DNA of 64,000 nucleotides from Heteroscillospira sp050943935 (GCA_050943935.1 JBMNQC010000002.1:124001-188000), one strand, 5' to 3'. Shown: positions 24,464 to 32,800, counted from the first letter of the stretch. Numbers and translations are program-made. The notes: generated by a model from the letters alone, not told the origin.

Positions 24464-24889
24464 TTAATATTTTTCCAGCGGGGCATCATACCTGCGGCTG
24501 TCCCGCCTCAGACATTCCGACGCCGCCTCCATGTCCCAACGCCCCGCCATGCCGATTTCCGGATGCCGCTCCCAGACCTCCGACTCCCGGAATACATCCT
24601 CCGCCTCCTCATCCGCCAGGGCGGGAGGCCCGCCTCCGGACTCGGGAAAACGGAACTCGCCCCTCTCCCGATTCAGGCGCAGGAAGTCCGCCGGCACGGC
24701 GCCGTATACCGGAATCTCAGAATAACTCATGCCAGCTTTGCCGGGATACAGGGCGGGGGAATATTTCCCCCGCGCCCGCTCCGCTCCGCCGTATCCACCG
24801 GAGAAAAAGCCCGCATCAGAGCCTATCAGGCGGCCGAGTATTTCCTCCGAGAGCTGCCGCAGCTCACCGGAATTCAGCTCAAGCTCCAT
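24464..24889 (-). CDS. Unknown 141-residue protein in the tape measure position
   Basis: A Gly/Glu/Arg-rich protein without membrane segments or coiled coil. The N-terminus is helical (LNSGELRQLSEEILGRLIGS) and the middle is low-complexity (GKYSPALYPGKAGMSYSEIPVYG). The ATG at 24889 has GAGGAGG 6 nt upstream, so it is well expressed. In contractile phages a long tape measure gene always lies between the chaperone and XkdP-like genes. This gene is far too short for a normal tail (about 20 nm if fully helical) and shows no tape-measure features. I do not recognise the family. Confidence 0.7.
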   Translation of the reverse strand: MELELNSGELRQLSEEILGRLIGSDAGFFSGGYGGAERARGKYSPALYPGKAGMSYSEIPVYGAVPADFLRLNRERGEFRFPESGGGPPALADEEAEDVFRESEVWERHPEIGMAGRWDMEAASECLRRDSRRYDAPLEKY

Positions 24890-25106
24890 GGCTTTCCTCC
24901 TCCCTCAGCTCCACAAAACGGAGCCTATCAAAATCCGGGTTGCCGGAAGCTTCAGCATTCTCCCTCTCCAGCACCAGGTGCAGGCCGCACAGCACGGTCT
25001 CCTGGTCCGTCTGAGCGTAGGGCGCTATGCCCAGCGCCTTAGACACATACCAGCGCAGCTTTTCCAGAGGGTCGGCACGCAGGCGCTCAAGATACGCCTC
25101 CATCAT
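24879..25106 (-). CDS. Small helical protein in tail-chaperone position
   Basis: A 75-residue helical protein (MMEAYLERLRADPLEKLRWY, then VLCGLHLVLERENAEA) directly behind the tube gene, where phages encode gpG/XkdN tail assembly chaperones. The ATG at 25106 overlaps the tube gene stop. No frameshifted longer product is apparent. Its role is inferred from position only. Confidence 0.6.
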   Translation of the reverse strand: MMEAYLERLRADPLEKLRWYVSKALGIAPYAQTDQETVLCGLHLVLERENAEASGNPDFDRLRFVELREEESHGA

Positions 25107-25492
25107 ACGGCGCTCTCTATCCTGCGGCTGGCCGTGATGGTAACGCGCTCGGCCACCATGCGGCTCAGCTCGCCCGTTTCGGCTATCTCGCTCCACTGGC
25201 AGCCCGTGTAGGCCACGCGCCTGTCGGGCTTCACTATCACCAGGGTGAAATCGCTGAGCTTATGGAAATCTATGCCGTCCGCCACGGCCTCCGCCGTGGC
25301 GTAAAGGCGGGTCAGCTCGATTTTATAGTTGAGCTGAGTGGCTATGGTGGCCACGGGCTCAGATTCGCCAAAGGCCTCCACCACCTGCTCACTGCGTCTG
25401 GCCGTGGCCTTGTAGCTCTGCACCACGGCTATTTTTTTGCCCTCCGCCTCCAGATAGATATCGCTGCTTGTGGGAAATCCTATCGTTGCCAT
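25103..25492 (-). CDS. Contractile tail tube protein (XkdM/gpFII-like)
   Basis: A 129-residue protein following the sheath gene. It begins ATIGFPTSSDIYLEAEGKKIAVVQSYKA and continues with strands typical of tube subunits (YKIELTRLYAT, FTLVIVKPDRRVAYTGCQW, VTITASRRIES). Its ribosome binding site AGGAGG is among the strongest in the operon, as expected for a high-copy structural subunit. Confidence 0.85.
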   Translation of the reverse strand: MATIGFPTSSDIYLEAEGKKIAVVQSYKATARRSEQVVEAFGESEPVATIATQLNYKIELTRLYATAEAVADGIDFHKLSDFTLVIVKPDRRVAYTGCQWSEIAETGELSRMVAERVTITASRRIESAV

Positions 25493-25502
25493 TGCTCTCC
25501 TC

Positions 25503-26528
25503 CTAAACGGTTATTTTGGCTTCAAGCCGGATGTGGTTGAGGCCGTGGGCCACGGTGAAGGCAAAGCTCACCTGGCACACCGTGGGGTCCTCCCCCGAGG
25601 GGGATACCGTGACCTCGCCGTAGCTGTCGATTATCTCCCGCTCAAGACGCTTTTCCAACTCCACTATCACCTGGGTGCGTATGGCGCCCCTGGTCTGGAC
25701 CGTGTTCTTGGCTCTGGCAAAGCGTCTGCGCAGGCTGTCCCGTATGCCGGGTATCACCTCGTCTATGATGCGCACGGTGGTCAGCTCCCGCCAGGTGGCG
25801 TCCTGCACACCGCCGGTGGTCGTGCGTGTTGTCACGGCGCGCAGCACCACCGGGGTGCCGGAAACATTTTCCGCCAGAGTTACGCCGCCCCGCACCAGGG
25901 TGTTCACCTCGTCATCCGTCCAGAGCTTTCCGAACTCCACTCCGCTCAGCCCGGTGCCGTTAAGGGGCAGGGCGGGATCGGCCGTGCCTGCCGCCGCGCC
26001 CGCCAGAGCCGCCGCCAGAGCGCCGGGTATACCCGTCTCCTCGGCGGCGCACAGCACCATGCGCTCACAGTCCAGCGCCTTGGCGGCTTTAAGCAGCTCA
26101 TCCGTATCACCCGCGCTCTCCGCTATGCCAATGCGGTAGCGGTAGGCCTCTGAGGCGCCAAGTATGGCCCCGCGCATGGCCGCGTGCACAGCCCCATCCC
26201 GGCTGTCGCAGAACATCATGCCCACATTCTCCGCGGTACAGAGCTTTTCAAAGGCTTCCGCATAGTCCGAAGCGGAAGCTCCCTCCTCCAGAGCGCAGGC
26301 GTATACGCAGCCCGCGCCGTTTCGCAGGGCTGTGGCGCACAGCTCCGTTATGCCGCCCGCGCCAAACACCTCGGCCGCGGCGGCCCGGGAGCTTATGCGC
26401 ACCACTCCCCTGTCCGAACCCTTTTCGCCCACAGCCGCGCAGGCTGCCGCCGCTCCGTCCGCGCGCCCGCTCACAGAGCTTGTGACCTCATAGCCGGAGT
26501 AAACTCCCGGTCTCTCATTCATCGCCAT
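25503..26528 (-). CDS. Contractile tail sheath protein
   Basis: A 341-residue sheath subunit. The N-terminus MNERPGVYSGYEVTSS matches the family ('RPGVY..'), and the C-terminal domain carries VIPGIRDSLRRRF, VIVELEKRLEREI and the final strand HIRLEAKITV that interlocks neighbouring subunits. At 341 residues it is at the short end of sheath proteins (PBSX XkdK is 466), so the outer decorating domain is missing or small. Starts at ATG 26528 behind AAAGGA and overlaps the previous gene by 14 bp. It is evidence for a myovirus-type, contractile particle. Confidence 0.92.
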   Translation of the reverse strand: MAMNERPGVYSGYEVTSSVSGRADGAAAACAAVGEKGSDRGVVRISSRAAAAEVFGAGGITELCATALRNGAGCVYACALEEGASASDYAEAFEKLCTAENVGMMFCDSRDGAVHAAMRGAILGASEAYRYRIGIAESAGDTDELLKAAKALDCERMVLCAAEETGIPGALAAALAGAAAGTADPALPLNGTGLSGVEFGKLWTDDEVNTLVRGGVTLAENVSGTPVVLRAVTTRTTTGGVQDATWRELTTVRIIDEVIPGIRDSLRRRFARAKNTVQTRGAIRTQVIVELEKRLEREIIDSYGEVTVSPSGEDPTVCQVSFAFTVAHGLNHIRLEAKITV

Positions 26529-26991
26529 GCAGTATCATTCCTTTCACCGTGAATTTTTCTATTTCCGGCGCTGTCTCCTCATGGAGCAGCCAGAAGCGCG
26601 CCCCCAGCTCTCCCCGGCAGCGCAGACAGCAGAGATTTCTGTCGTACTCCGTCTGCCCCAGAGTCAGCGCACCCGGACCCAAAGCGCCGGACAGCGCCCA
26701 CACCGCGCCTATGAGCCTGTCCGCCTGCCGGGACATCTCAGCCATGCCCCCGTCGGCATCGGAGTAAATATCCATGCTGAACTGCGCGTCGCACACCAGA
26801 GCCATGGCCTCCCCCGCCTCCGTCATGCCCAGATAGTCGCCAAAACCGCCGGCGGACACCGCGGCCTTTTTTACACTCAGAGCCACCACAGCCTCAGAGC
26901 GCGGGATTTCCATATTGGGATAGGCGCACAGGGCGTTTATGCCCTGCGCCTCCAGTCCACGGCGCAGCTCGCCTAGCACCGCCTCAAGCAT
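26515..26991 (-). CDS. Tail completion / tail terminator-like protein
   Basis: A 158-residue protein between the head-tail joining gene and the sheath gene. The position and a helix-strand pattern (MLEAVLGELRRGLEAQGI, then ALVCDAQFSMDIYSDADGG) agree with gpU/neck-type terminators; the family assignment rests mostly on gene order. The ATG at 26991 follows GGGAGGGAG and lies 8 bp inside the preceding gene. Confidence 0.65.
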   Translation of the reverse strand: MLEAVLGELRRGLEAQGINALCAYPNMEIPRSEAVVALSVKKAAVSAGGFGDYLGMTEAGEAMALVCDAQFSMDIYSDADGGMAEMSRQADRLIGAVWALSGALGPGALTLGQTEYDRNLCCLRCRGELGARFWLLHEETAPEIEKFTVKGMILHGDE

Positions 26992-27307
26992 CTGTCTCCC
27001 TCCCCAGATAGCGGAGCAGACACTCAATGTGGTCTGTGCCGCTCAGTCCGTATTCCTCCCGGCGCATCATGCGGAACAGCGCTCCGCCAAAGCCCACACG
27101 CACGCTCTTTTCCTGGGCTTCTATTGCCTCCGGTCCGGCTATAAGCAGATATTTCCCGCCTCCTCTGCCCGGCCTGTCAGGCAGGGCAGCCAGCTCGCTG
27201 CGCAGCTCCAGAGGCTGGACGAAGCCTCTCTCCGGTCTGCCCTGAGGGGAGATGTCGCTGTATACGGTGATGGGTGAGGCATATTTCTCCAGCATTGCAA
27301 AGTTCAT
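26984..27307 (-). CDS. Head-tail joining protein-like
   Basis: A 107-residue protein whose beta-rich centre (ASPITVYSDISPQGRPERGF) resembles head-closure proteins, which plug the portal-connector and bind the tail. Position between connector and tail terminator supports this. It overlaps both neighbours by 4-8 bp. Confidence 0.62.
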   Translation of the reverse strand: MNFAMLEKYASPITVYSDISPQGRPERGFVQPLELRSELAALPDRPGRGGGKYLLIAGPEAIEAQEKSVRVGFGGALFRMMRREEYGLSGTDHIECLLRYLGRETDA

Positions 27308-27666
27308 CCCATCACCCCCCTAAAATCAAAGCCCCGCTCATACAGGCAGCCCGCCAGCAGCTCCTCGGCCAGGGAGCGCAGATTGTCTGTAAAATTCCCA
27401 TCCCTGCGCTTCACCGTAATACTGCCTATCTTTACCGAGGAAAAATCTTCGTCCCCCAGCGCGGCGTACATGGATAGCGCCAGCACCCCGGCCGCGCCGG
27501 TGAATCTCTCTCCCAGGGCAATGATGTCCTCACCGCGGCGCAGTCGCGACTCCAGCTCGTCCACAGCCAGACGGCAGAGGAGCGTTAAACGCTCCCTGCC
27601 CTTATCGCTTACCGTGCCGCCCAGAAAGATAAGCGCCCTGTCAAGCACTTCCTGCGTTATATCCAT
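27304..27666 (-). CDS. Head-tail connector protein (gp6/XkdG-H region type)
   Basis: A 120-residue mostly helical protein (ITQEVLDRALIFLGG, RLTLLCRLAVDELESRLRRGE) directly after the capsid gene. This is the usual size and fold pattern of the connector ring below the portal. Overlaps the capsid stop by one base and the next gene by 4 bp. Confidence 0.7.
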   Translation of the reverse strand: MDITQEVLDRALIFLGGTVSDKGRERLTLLCRLAVDELESRLRRGEDIIALGERFTGAAGVLALSMYAALGDEDFSSVKIGSITVKRRDGNFTDNLRSLAEELLAGCLYERGFDFRGVMG

Positions 27667-28673
27667 CAGGCAATCTCCAGAATTTTGGAGGCGTCTGCGT
27701 AGATCTTGGCAAAGCCGCTGGTGCTGGTGATGGCGGCGCGCTCCAGCTGACGGTCAATCAGTCTGTCGTACTCCACAGCCACATCCCCGGCGCTCACCAT
27801 CTCCAGAGCGTAGCCTCTGTCAAGACCAATAACGGTCTTTTCCGGTACGCAGGCGGAGCGGATTATTTTCGCGCCCAGAGGAGAACCTATCTCGCCCGTG
27901 CCAGCGAAGTTCAGTCCCGCCACGGGGTTTCTCAGCTCGCTGAGCTTCAGCATGGCCAGCATCATATCCGGGGAGACCAGCATGGTGTTCATGGTATATG
28001 GGTCAAACTTGCCCCAGAAGCCCACCAGCTCATCGTAGCTAAGAGCATCCGCCTCCGTGACCGCCGCCGGATTGCCGTTTCCGTCTCCGGAGACTATCAC
28101 CTCCACCGCATCGGCCAGATGCATTCTGGCAATGTGATTGCCTATCTGGCGCAGCATGACGGAGAACAGCTCCAGCTTCTGGAAGCGTATGGCCTCGTAG
28201 GACGCCACCAGCATGCGTCCGCGCTTATGGAGCTTCACCAGCTTGTCCTGAGCGCGGATCTCGGTCTGGGGAATGACCGCGCCCTCGGCCACATGGCGCA
28301 TGCTCTTGTCATCCTCCGTGGGCACAGAGGCTATGGCGCGGTAGTCCAGACCGTCTATTTTGGTCGTAGCGGCCACTATGCCGGGCAGGATGTTGTTCTC
28401 CTCCATGCCCTGGCGCACGCTGCGGGAGACATACTCTGGGAACAGCACAGCGCTATCGGTGCTGTGAAAAAACTTCTCTACGATATCGCTGTTTCCTCCG
28501 CGTACACGGATATCAAAGCGCTTCAGCTGACGCTGATAGGCGTCCATGCCCTCCATCGCCGTACCCTTGTAGGCCTCGGAGGGGTCCATCTCCTCCAGAA
28601 CGGCGGCAAAGCCCTTGCCGGACACGCCGTACATACCCTTGTCCAGCTTTATCTCATTGAATTTATAGCTCAT
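27666..28673 (-). CDS. Major capsid protein (HK97 fold)
   Basis: A 335-residue protein. A family-typical run EKFFHSTDSAVLFPEYVSR (about 64-82), an E-loop-like region with SMRHVAEGAVIPQTEI, a spine-helix region (LFSVMLRQIGNHIARMHL) and the P-domain end DVAVEYDRLIDRQLERAAIT identify the HK97-type coat. It has the best Shine-Dalgarno of the operon (AAGGAGG, 7 nt from ATG). Presence of a capsid and terminase separates this cluster from headless tailocins. Confidence 0.87.
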   Translation of the reverse strand: MSYKFNEIKLDKGMYGVSGKGFAAVLEEMDPSEAYKGTAMEGMDAYQRQLKRFDIRVRGGNSDIVEKFFHSTDSAVLFPEYVSRSVRQGMEENNILPGIVAATTKIDGLDYRAIASVPTEDDKSMRHVAEGAVIPQTEIRAQDKLVKLHKRGRMLVASYEAIRFQKLELFSVMLRQIGNHIARMHLADAVEVIVSGDGNGNPAAVTEADALSYDELVGFWGKFDPYTMNTMLVSPDMMLAMLKLSELRNPVAGLNFAGTGEIGSPLGAKIIRSACVPEKTVIGLDRGYALEMVSAGDVAVEYDRLIDRQLERAAITSTSGFAKIYADASKILEIA

Positions 28674-28685
28674 GTTTTTTCCTCC

Positions 28686-29024
28686 TTAAAGCATAATTGC
28701 AGCGGTGCCGTTATCAACGGCCAGCACCAGATACTCCCTGCCCTCGCCGGAGCATATGCCGCCGGAGCCGTCCGCCACCAGCTTTACATAGCCGGGCGCA
28801 ATTCCCGTGCCGGAGCAGGAAACCTCCGCAGCGCCTCTGAGTTGCACCGCGGCACAGCCACTGCGGCAGGCGGATACGAAGCCCACAAAGCCCTCACTCT
28901 TGGCACAGGCGGTAACAAGACCGTCAGTCCCCAGCTTCACAGGCGTGCCCGCCGCCAGCTCCGCGCCGTCTTTCACACCGAAGGTCGCCGAAAGTTCACC
29001 AATACCCTTGAAAGAATAGTTCAT
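28686..29024 (-). CDS. Capsid decoration-like protein
   Basis: A 112-residue small beta-rich protein (FGVKDGAELAAGTPVKLG, LVLAVDNGTAAIML) placed between protease and capsid genes and with a strong AGGAGG site. Such proteins (DUF2190/gpD-like) stud the capsid. It has several Cys and Gly and no membrane segment. Assigned from position and composition. Confidence 0.65.
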   Translation of the reverse strand: MNYSFKGIGELSATFGVKDGAELAAGTPVKLGTDGLVTACAKSEGFVGFVSACRSGCAAVQLRGAAEVSCSGTGIAPGYVKLVADGSGGICSGEGREYLVLAVDNGTAAIML

Positions 29025-29034
29025 ATTTCTCCTC

Positions 29035-29937
29035 CTAAATCAAATAGTCGTCGCCGTCGAAACGGACCTCGCTGTTTTTGCCCGGAAGCTGGCACAGGGG
29101 CGGAAAGGACTTTTCCAGCTTCTTCTCCAGCTCTCCGCGAAGGCTCATCAGCTCATGGGCGTCCATGCTCTTTGCCGCGGCCTTCATCGCGGGAGCCATA
29201 CCTTCATCCCATAGCAGGCTCAGACGGTACACTTCCGCCCTCTCCCTGTCCAGGAGCGCCTGTCCGGCTCCCGCCAGCTTTTCCAGCCGTTCCAGCTCGC
29301 TTTTCATATCTCCGCTCCTTGCGGTATCTACCAGCTCACGGAGCTTCGCGCACTTCATCACTCCCGCCTCGCGCTGGGCGGGTACGGCCACGAAGCTCCA
29401 CTCATAGGCGTCCGCAGCTCCGGAGAGTACCCTGTGGCACAGCCTTCCGCCGTATTCCTGCCCCGGAACATGAGCGCAGGCGCTCTCACCGCATATGCTG
29501 CACTTTTTCTCCGCCACAGCACAGCCCACGCTGGTCTCCCGTACTATGCCGGCGTCTATAGCCTGAATAAAAGGCTCTGTCTCCCCGCTGCGGAGCATAT
29601 ACGCCCAGCCCTTCAGATAGCGGTATGGCTCTCCGGCGGCGTTCAGCCTGTTTTTATCCGTGAGCACCTCCGTGCGGTAAATCCGCGCCAGCTGCCCGGC
29701 CGCCGTCCATGCGTGATCCAGAAGCCCGCTTTTTCCCACGAACAGCTCCGCCAGTTCGTCCAGGCAGCTGTCGGAAAAGCGCTCAAAATCCCTGTCCACC
29801 TCGTTGTCGCACAGCTTCACCGTGAAGGTGTACACCTCTTCGGGCGTCAGCTCACGCCGGGCATAGCGGTTTATGGCCGCCAGCTCCTCCCCGGCTGCAG
29901 CAGGAAACACTCCCGACTGCTCCTTGCTTATTTTCAT
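29035..29937 (-). CDS. Prohead protease-like protein (XkdF-type)
   Basis: A 300-residue protein. The first two thirds match phage protease/XkdF proteins (YTFTVKLCDNEVDRDFERFS, GIVRETSVGCAV, YEWSFVAVPAQREAGV), including a Cys/His cluster (CSICGESACAHVPG) common in clostridial relatives. The last 100 residues are helical (scaffold-like: GDMKSELERLEKLAGAGQAL), so protease and scaffold may be fused. The catalytic residues cannot be assigned with certainty from sequence alone. Start at ATG 29937 behind AAAGGAGG. Confidence 0.75.
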   Translation of the reverse strand: MKISKEQSGVFPAAAGEELAAINRYARRELTPEEVYTFTVKLCDNEVDRDFERFSDSCLDELAELFVGKSGLLDHAWTAAGQLARIYRTEVLTDKNRLNAAGEPYRYLKGWAYMLRSGETEPFIQAIDAGIVRETSVGCAVAEKKCSICGESACAHVPGQEYGGRLCHRVLSGAADAYEWSFVAVPAQREAGVMKCAKLRELVDTARSGDMKSELERLEKLAGAGQALLDRERAEVYRLSLLWDEGMAPAMKAAAKSMDAHELMSLRGELEKKLEKSFPPLCQLPGKNSEVRFDGDDYLI

Positions 29938-31076
29938 CTCTCAGCCTCCTTTATCCCGGCCAGAGCCCGCTGTGCCTGGGCGCCGTAGAGAGCGGCCCGG
30001 GCGAGCTCCACCTCGTCCTGCAGATTAACATTGTCCCAAACCAGCTCAAAGCCGCAGTCGTAGCCGTGCATTCTCAGCCACAGGGAGCATATGCGCCTCA
30101 GCACCGGCTCCAGAGAGCGGCGTATGGCAGTTATCTCGCTGGTCATAAGGTCCGCCTGCTGGGCGGACATACGCTCCGTGGAGCTCCAGTTCAGGCCCAG
30201 CATAAAGGGCGGGATGCCCGTGCGGGCTATGAGCTGCTCCAGTATCTGGCGCACAGGCACCTCGCTGTCCAGTATCTGGTTGTCCGCGCCTATCACGCGT
30301 ATGTCCACATCGCCCACGGCCACAAAATCCCGGACTGAGCCGCCCCTTGTCTCCTGCATGGCGCTGCTCCACTCCCTGGCGACAGCCTCCGCCCGCTCGG
30401 ATGCGCTCATGCCGCTCTCCGTGCCGGGGCGGCACACCACCGCGTAGCGCACATTGCCGCAGCGCTCCCAGTTGCTGCCCATGGCCGTGAAAATTTTCAT
30501 CAGTATGTCCGTCAGAAAGGGCATACTGCGCAGCATGGAGCAGCCGTAGGGACTGTCCGCCTCCGGGGAAAAGGGCGTGAACAGCAGCAGCTCCTGATAT
30601 GGCAGGGGCTGTGGCTCAAGGCCGCTGTTCAGGCAGATGGAGAAATCCAGAGGCGTTTTCCCCTCTCTGACGCACACATCCGCCACATTGCCGCAGATGA
30701 GGGCGGCTATGTCCCTGTTTCCGCCGGTGACTATCTCGCCCACCGCCCGGCCGCAGGTGATCATGGAGTCCAGATAGGCGTCCAGAAAACTGTCTATGCC
30801 CCGGCAGCCTCTGCCCGTGTTCACCGTGCGCAGGAAATCCTCCAGCTCCCGCTGCGCCTTCCCGTCGCCGCAGCGCACGGATACGCCGCCCGTGAGGCGT
30901 ATGAGCTTCAGTATTGCCGCGTCCACTACGGGCACCGCCTCCCGAATAGCCCGGTATAGCCGCGTCTCGCCCCCTCCCAGGGGCGTGTAGCCATCCAGCG
31001 CGGTAAAGGGGTGACGCGCCCCTCCCCGCAGCTGGCTTCTCACCGCCGCGGCCTCTTTCTTTTGAAACCACTTCAT
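29934..31076 (-). CDS. Phage portal protein
   Basis: A 380-residue portal, the dodecameric ring through which DNA is packaged. Typical features are an early DAAILKLIRLTGG, a central PLPYQELLLFTPFSPEADSPYGCSMLR (portal wing), and the crown-side ARTGIPPFMLGL...STERMSAQQADLMT. The length is on the short side of the family. The ATG at 31076 overlaps the terminase stop (ATGA). Confidence 0.9.
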   Translation of the reverse strand: MKWFQKKEAAAVRSQLRGGARHPFTALDGYTPLGGGETRLYRAIREAVPVVDAAILKLIRLTGGVSVRCGDGKAQRELEDFLRTVNTGRGCRGIDSFLDAYLDSMITCGRAVGEIVTGGNRDIAALICGNVADVCVREGKTPLDFSICLNSGLEPQPLPYQELLLFTPFSPEADSPYGCSMLRSMPFLTDILMKIFTAMGSNWERCGNVRYAVVCRPGTESGMSASERAEAVAREWSSAMQETRGGSVRDFVAVGDVDIRVIGADNQILDSEVPVRQILEQLIARTGIPPFMLGLNWSSTERMSAQQADLMTSEITAIRRSLEPVLRRICSLWLRMHGYDCGFELVWDNVNLQDEVELARAALYGAQAQRALAGIKEAER

Positions 31077-32356
31077 TTTTCCAGCAAATTCCTCCATTCG
31101 CCTTGATTTGAGGGTGTTCTCCGAACCGACAGCGCGGCAAAGCCGCCTCTGTCTACGGACAGCCAGGTTTGAGCGAAATAGCGCATATCGTCCATAGCGT
31201 GGTCATTTTTCTTCAGAGGCCTGTCGCCTTGCTCCGGATCCCAGGAATACAGCGCCAGCTCCCGCAGGGTGTCGGCGCAGCAGCGGCATATTGCCAGCCT
31301 GCCCGTGCGCAGCAGCTCCGCCGTCAGGCGTATGCCGCTCAGCACATCGTTTCTGGCCTTCACCACATTTAGCCCCTCCCGGCGCAGCAGCTCCATGAAG
31401 CTGGCCGCCGACGGGTCAACTATCACGGCCTCCGCCCTCCTGTTGCCTATGAGCTTCATAAGCTCCCGGACATATTCTCCGTCCGTGCGCTGAGCCCCGT
31501 GGAGACGCGAGTCATAGTAGTACTCGCTGACCCTGTACCAAACCCCGCCGAGATATCCCCACAGGCCGAAGGACGCAGGATTCACCGTGCCGTAGTCGCA
31601 GGAGACTACCCATTTTGAAAACTCCCCCTCCGGCACAGGCACGGCCATGGACGGCTCAAAGAAGTCGTATACCCGCCCCTGAGCCTGCACCCACTCACCC
31701 AGCACAAAGCGCCGGTAAAAGGCTCCGCTGTACATACGCCGGTAGCGCTCCAGCATCTCCGGAGAGAGGGACGGGTTGTCCTCCATGCTAAAATGCAGAT
31801 AAAGCGCCCGCCGCTCCTCCGTACGGCATATCCACTCTCTGTAGAACCAGTGCTCCGGGGACTCGGGGTTGCAGTTGAACCACAGCCGCGCCCCCTCCAC
31901 GGAGCAGCGGGCTATGGCCTGCTCCACAAAGCTCCGGGGCATCAGCGCCACCTCGTCCAGCAGCACGCCGCAGAGTGTCACGCCCTGGATAAGCTCCCGG
32001 GAGCCCTCGTCCTTGCCGCCGAAGAGATAGAAGGTGTTGCTCCGCTTCCCCATAGTCACCGTCACCCGGTTCTTGGATATCTGGTCCCTACAGCCGCAGC
32101 CCAACGCGCGCAATGTCGGCAGCAGCTCGTCCAGCAGATTCCGGCGCAGGGAGACTATGGTTTTGCCGCAGAGCCCGAATCTGCCGCCGTCAAATCGGCG
32201 CATGGCCCACAGCACAAACGACAGGCCCATGCACATTGTCTTGCCGCTGCGCACCGCGCCGTCGCAGATTATAGCCTCACTATCCCTGTGGCGGGAGTTT
32301 GGGTTCCACCAGGTCAGCACCTCCAGCTGTTTTGGAGAAAAGCTCTTAATCCGCAC
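31073..32356 (-). CDS. Phage terminase large subunit
   Basis: A 427-residue packaging motor. ATPase part: Walker A GAVRSGKT (about 33-40) and Walker B GVLLDEVALM (about 130-139), followed by a NCNPESPEHWF motif. The nuclease part has the acidic triad carriers SCDYGT, VIVDPSAASF and AMDDMRYF. Both parts look intact, implying headful or other active DNA packaging. GTG start at 32356, overlapping the small subunit gene by 11 bp. Cutting mode cannot be deduced without a phylogeny. Confidence 0.95.
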   Translation of the reverse strand: MRIKSFSPKQLEVLTWWNPNSRHRDSEAIICDGAVRSGKTMCMGLSFVLWAMRRFDGGRFGLCGKTIVSLRRNLLDELLPTLRALGCGCRDQISKNRVTVTMGKRSNTFYLFGGKDEGSRELIQGVTLCGVLLDEVALMPRSFVEQAIARCSVEGARLWFNCNPESPEHWFYREWICRTEERRALYLHFSMEDNPSLSPEMLERYRRMYSGAFYRRFVLGEWVQAQGRVYDFFEPSMAVPVPEGEFSKWVVSCDYGTVNPASFGLWGYLGGVWYRVSEYYYDSRLHGAQRTDGEYVRELMKLIGNRRAEAVIVDPSAASFMELLRREGLNVVKARNDVLSGIRLTAELLRTGRLAICRCCADTLRELALYSWDPEQGDRPLKKNDHAMDDMRYFAQTWLSVDRGGFAALSVRRTPSNQGEWRNLLEK

Positions 32357-32660
32357 TTTTCTCCGCCCCCAGCATGGCCGCGGCGCTGTCCAGAGCGCTT
32401 ACAAAGCCCTCCGCTCCCTCCGACTCACTCTCCAGCAGCCCCAGAAGCAGCTGCATCAGCTCCAGACGGCTGGTGAATTTTATCTCCACCGCCCCGTTTG
32501 AAGAGCGCTTCAGCTCCGAGATATGCCGCAGATCCAGATCGTCCAGACCGCTCAGCTCGTCCGGCTCCATATACAGCAGCTTCACCGCGTCATTGCAGCC
32601 GCTGAAAGCCAGCTGAGCAAGTTTGCACACTATGTCCGATTTTTTTACCTTTCGCTTCAA
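32346..32660 (-). CDS. Phage terminase small subunit-like protein
   Basis: A 104-residue protein, first gene of the operon. The pattern KKSDIVCKLAQLAFSGCNDA, a DLRHISELKRSSNGAVEIKF core and a C-terminal helix RLELMQLLLGLLESES correspond to small terminases of clostridial phages, which bind the DNA and the large subunit. The TTG start at 32660 follows GAGGGGGG. It lacks an obvious N-terminal HTH, so the DNA-recognition part may be reduced. Confidence 0.75.
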   Translation of the reverse strand: MKRKVKKSDIVCKLAQLAFSGCNDAVKLLYMEPDELSGLDDLDLRHISELKRSSNGAVEIKFTSRLELMQLLLGLLESESEGAEGFVSALDSAAAMLGAEKSAD

Positions 32661-32703
32661 ACCTGTACCCCCCTCTCACCCTAGGGTCTATGCACCCCCT
32701 TTT

Positions 32704-32795
32704 TTTGCACGAAACCGTGCAAAGCAAATTAAATATTTTTTCTTTTCTGCATTTTGCACAAATTTGATTATGCATTTTGACGGTCAAAAGATGCA
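32704..32795. promoter_or_regulatory. Operator-like inverted repeats ahead of the phage-like operon
   Basis: TTTGCACG/CGTGCAAA (32704-32723, 4-nt loop) and TGCAttTTGAC/GTCAAaagaTGCA (about 32771-32795) lie between the small terminase gene and the upstream terminator. The repeated TGCA motifs in AT-rich sequence suggest binding sites of a regulator. No clear consensus -35/-10 pair is visible here, which fits an activator-dependent promoter. Inference only. Confidence 0.5.
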
Positions 32796-32800
32796 AAAAA

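Noticed and set aside
20577..26528. Headless tailocin or diffocin-like cluster
   Set aside because: Capsid, portal, protease and both terminase subunits are present and look intact, and a tape measure, which tailocins need, is missing.
28119..29561. Plus-strand frame of about 480 codons across the capsid and protease genes
   Set aside because: Antisense to recognised phage genes; it spans two genes and a gap, with shadow-type composition.
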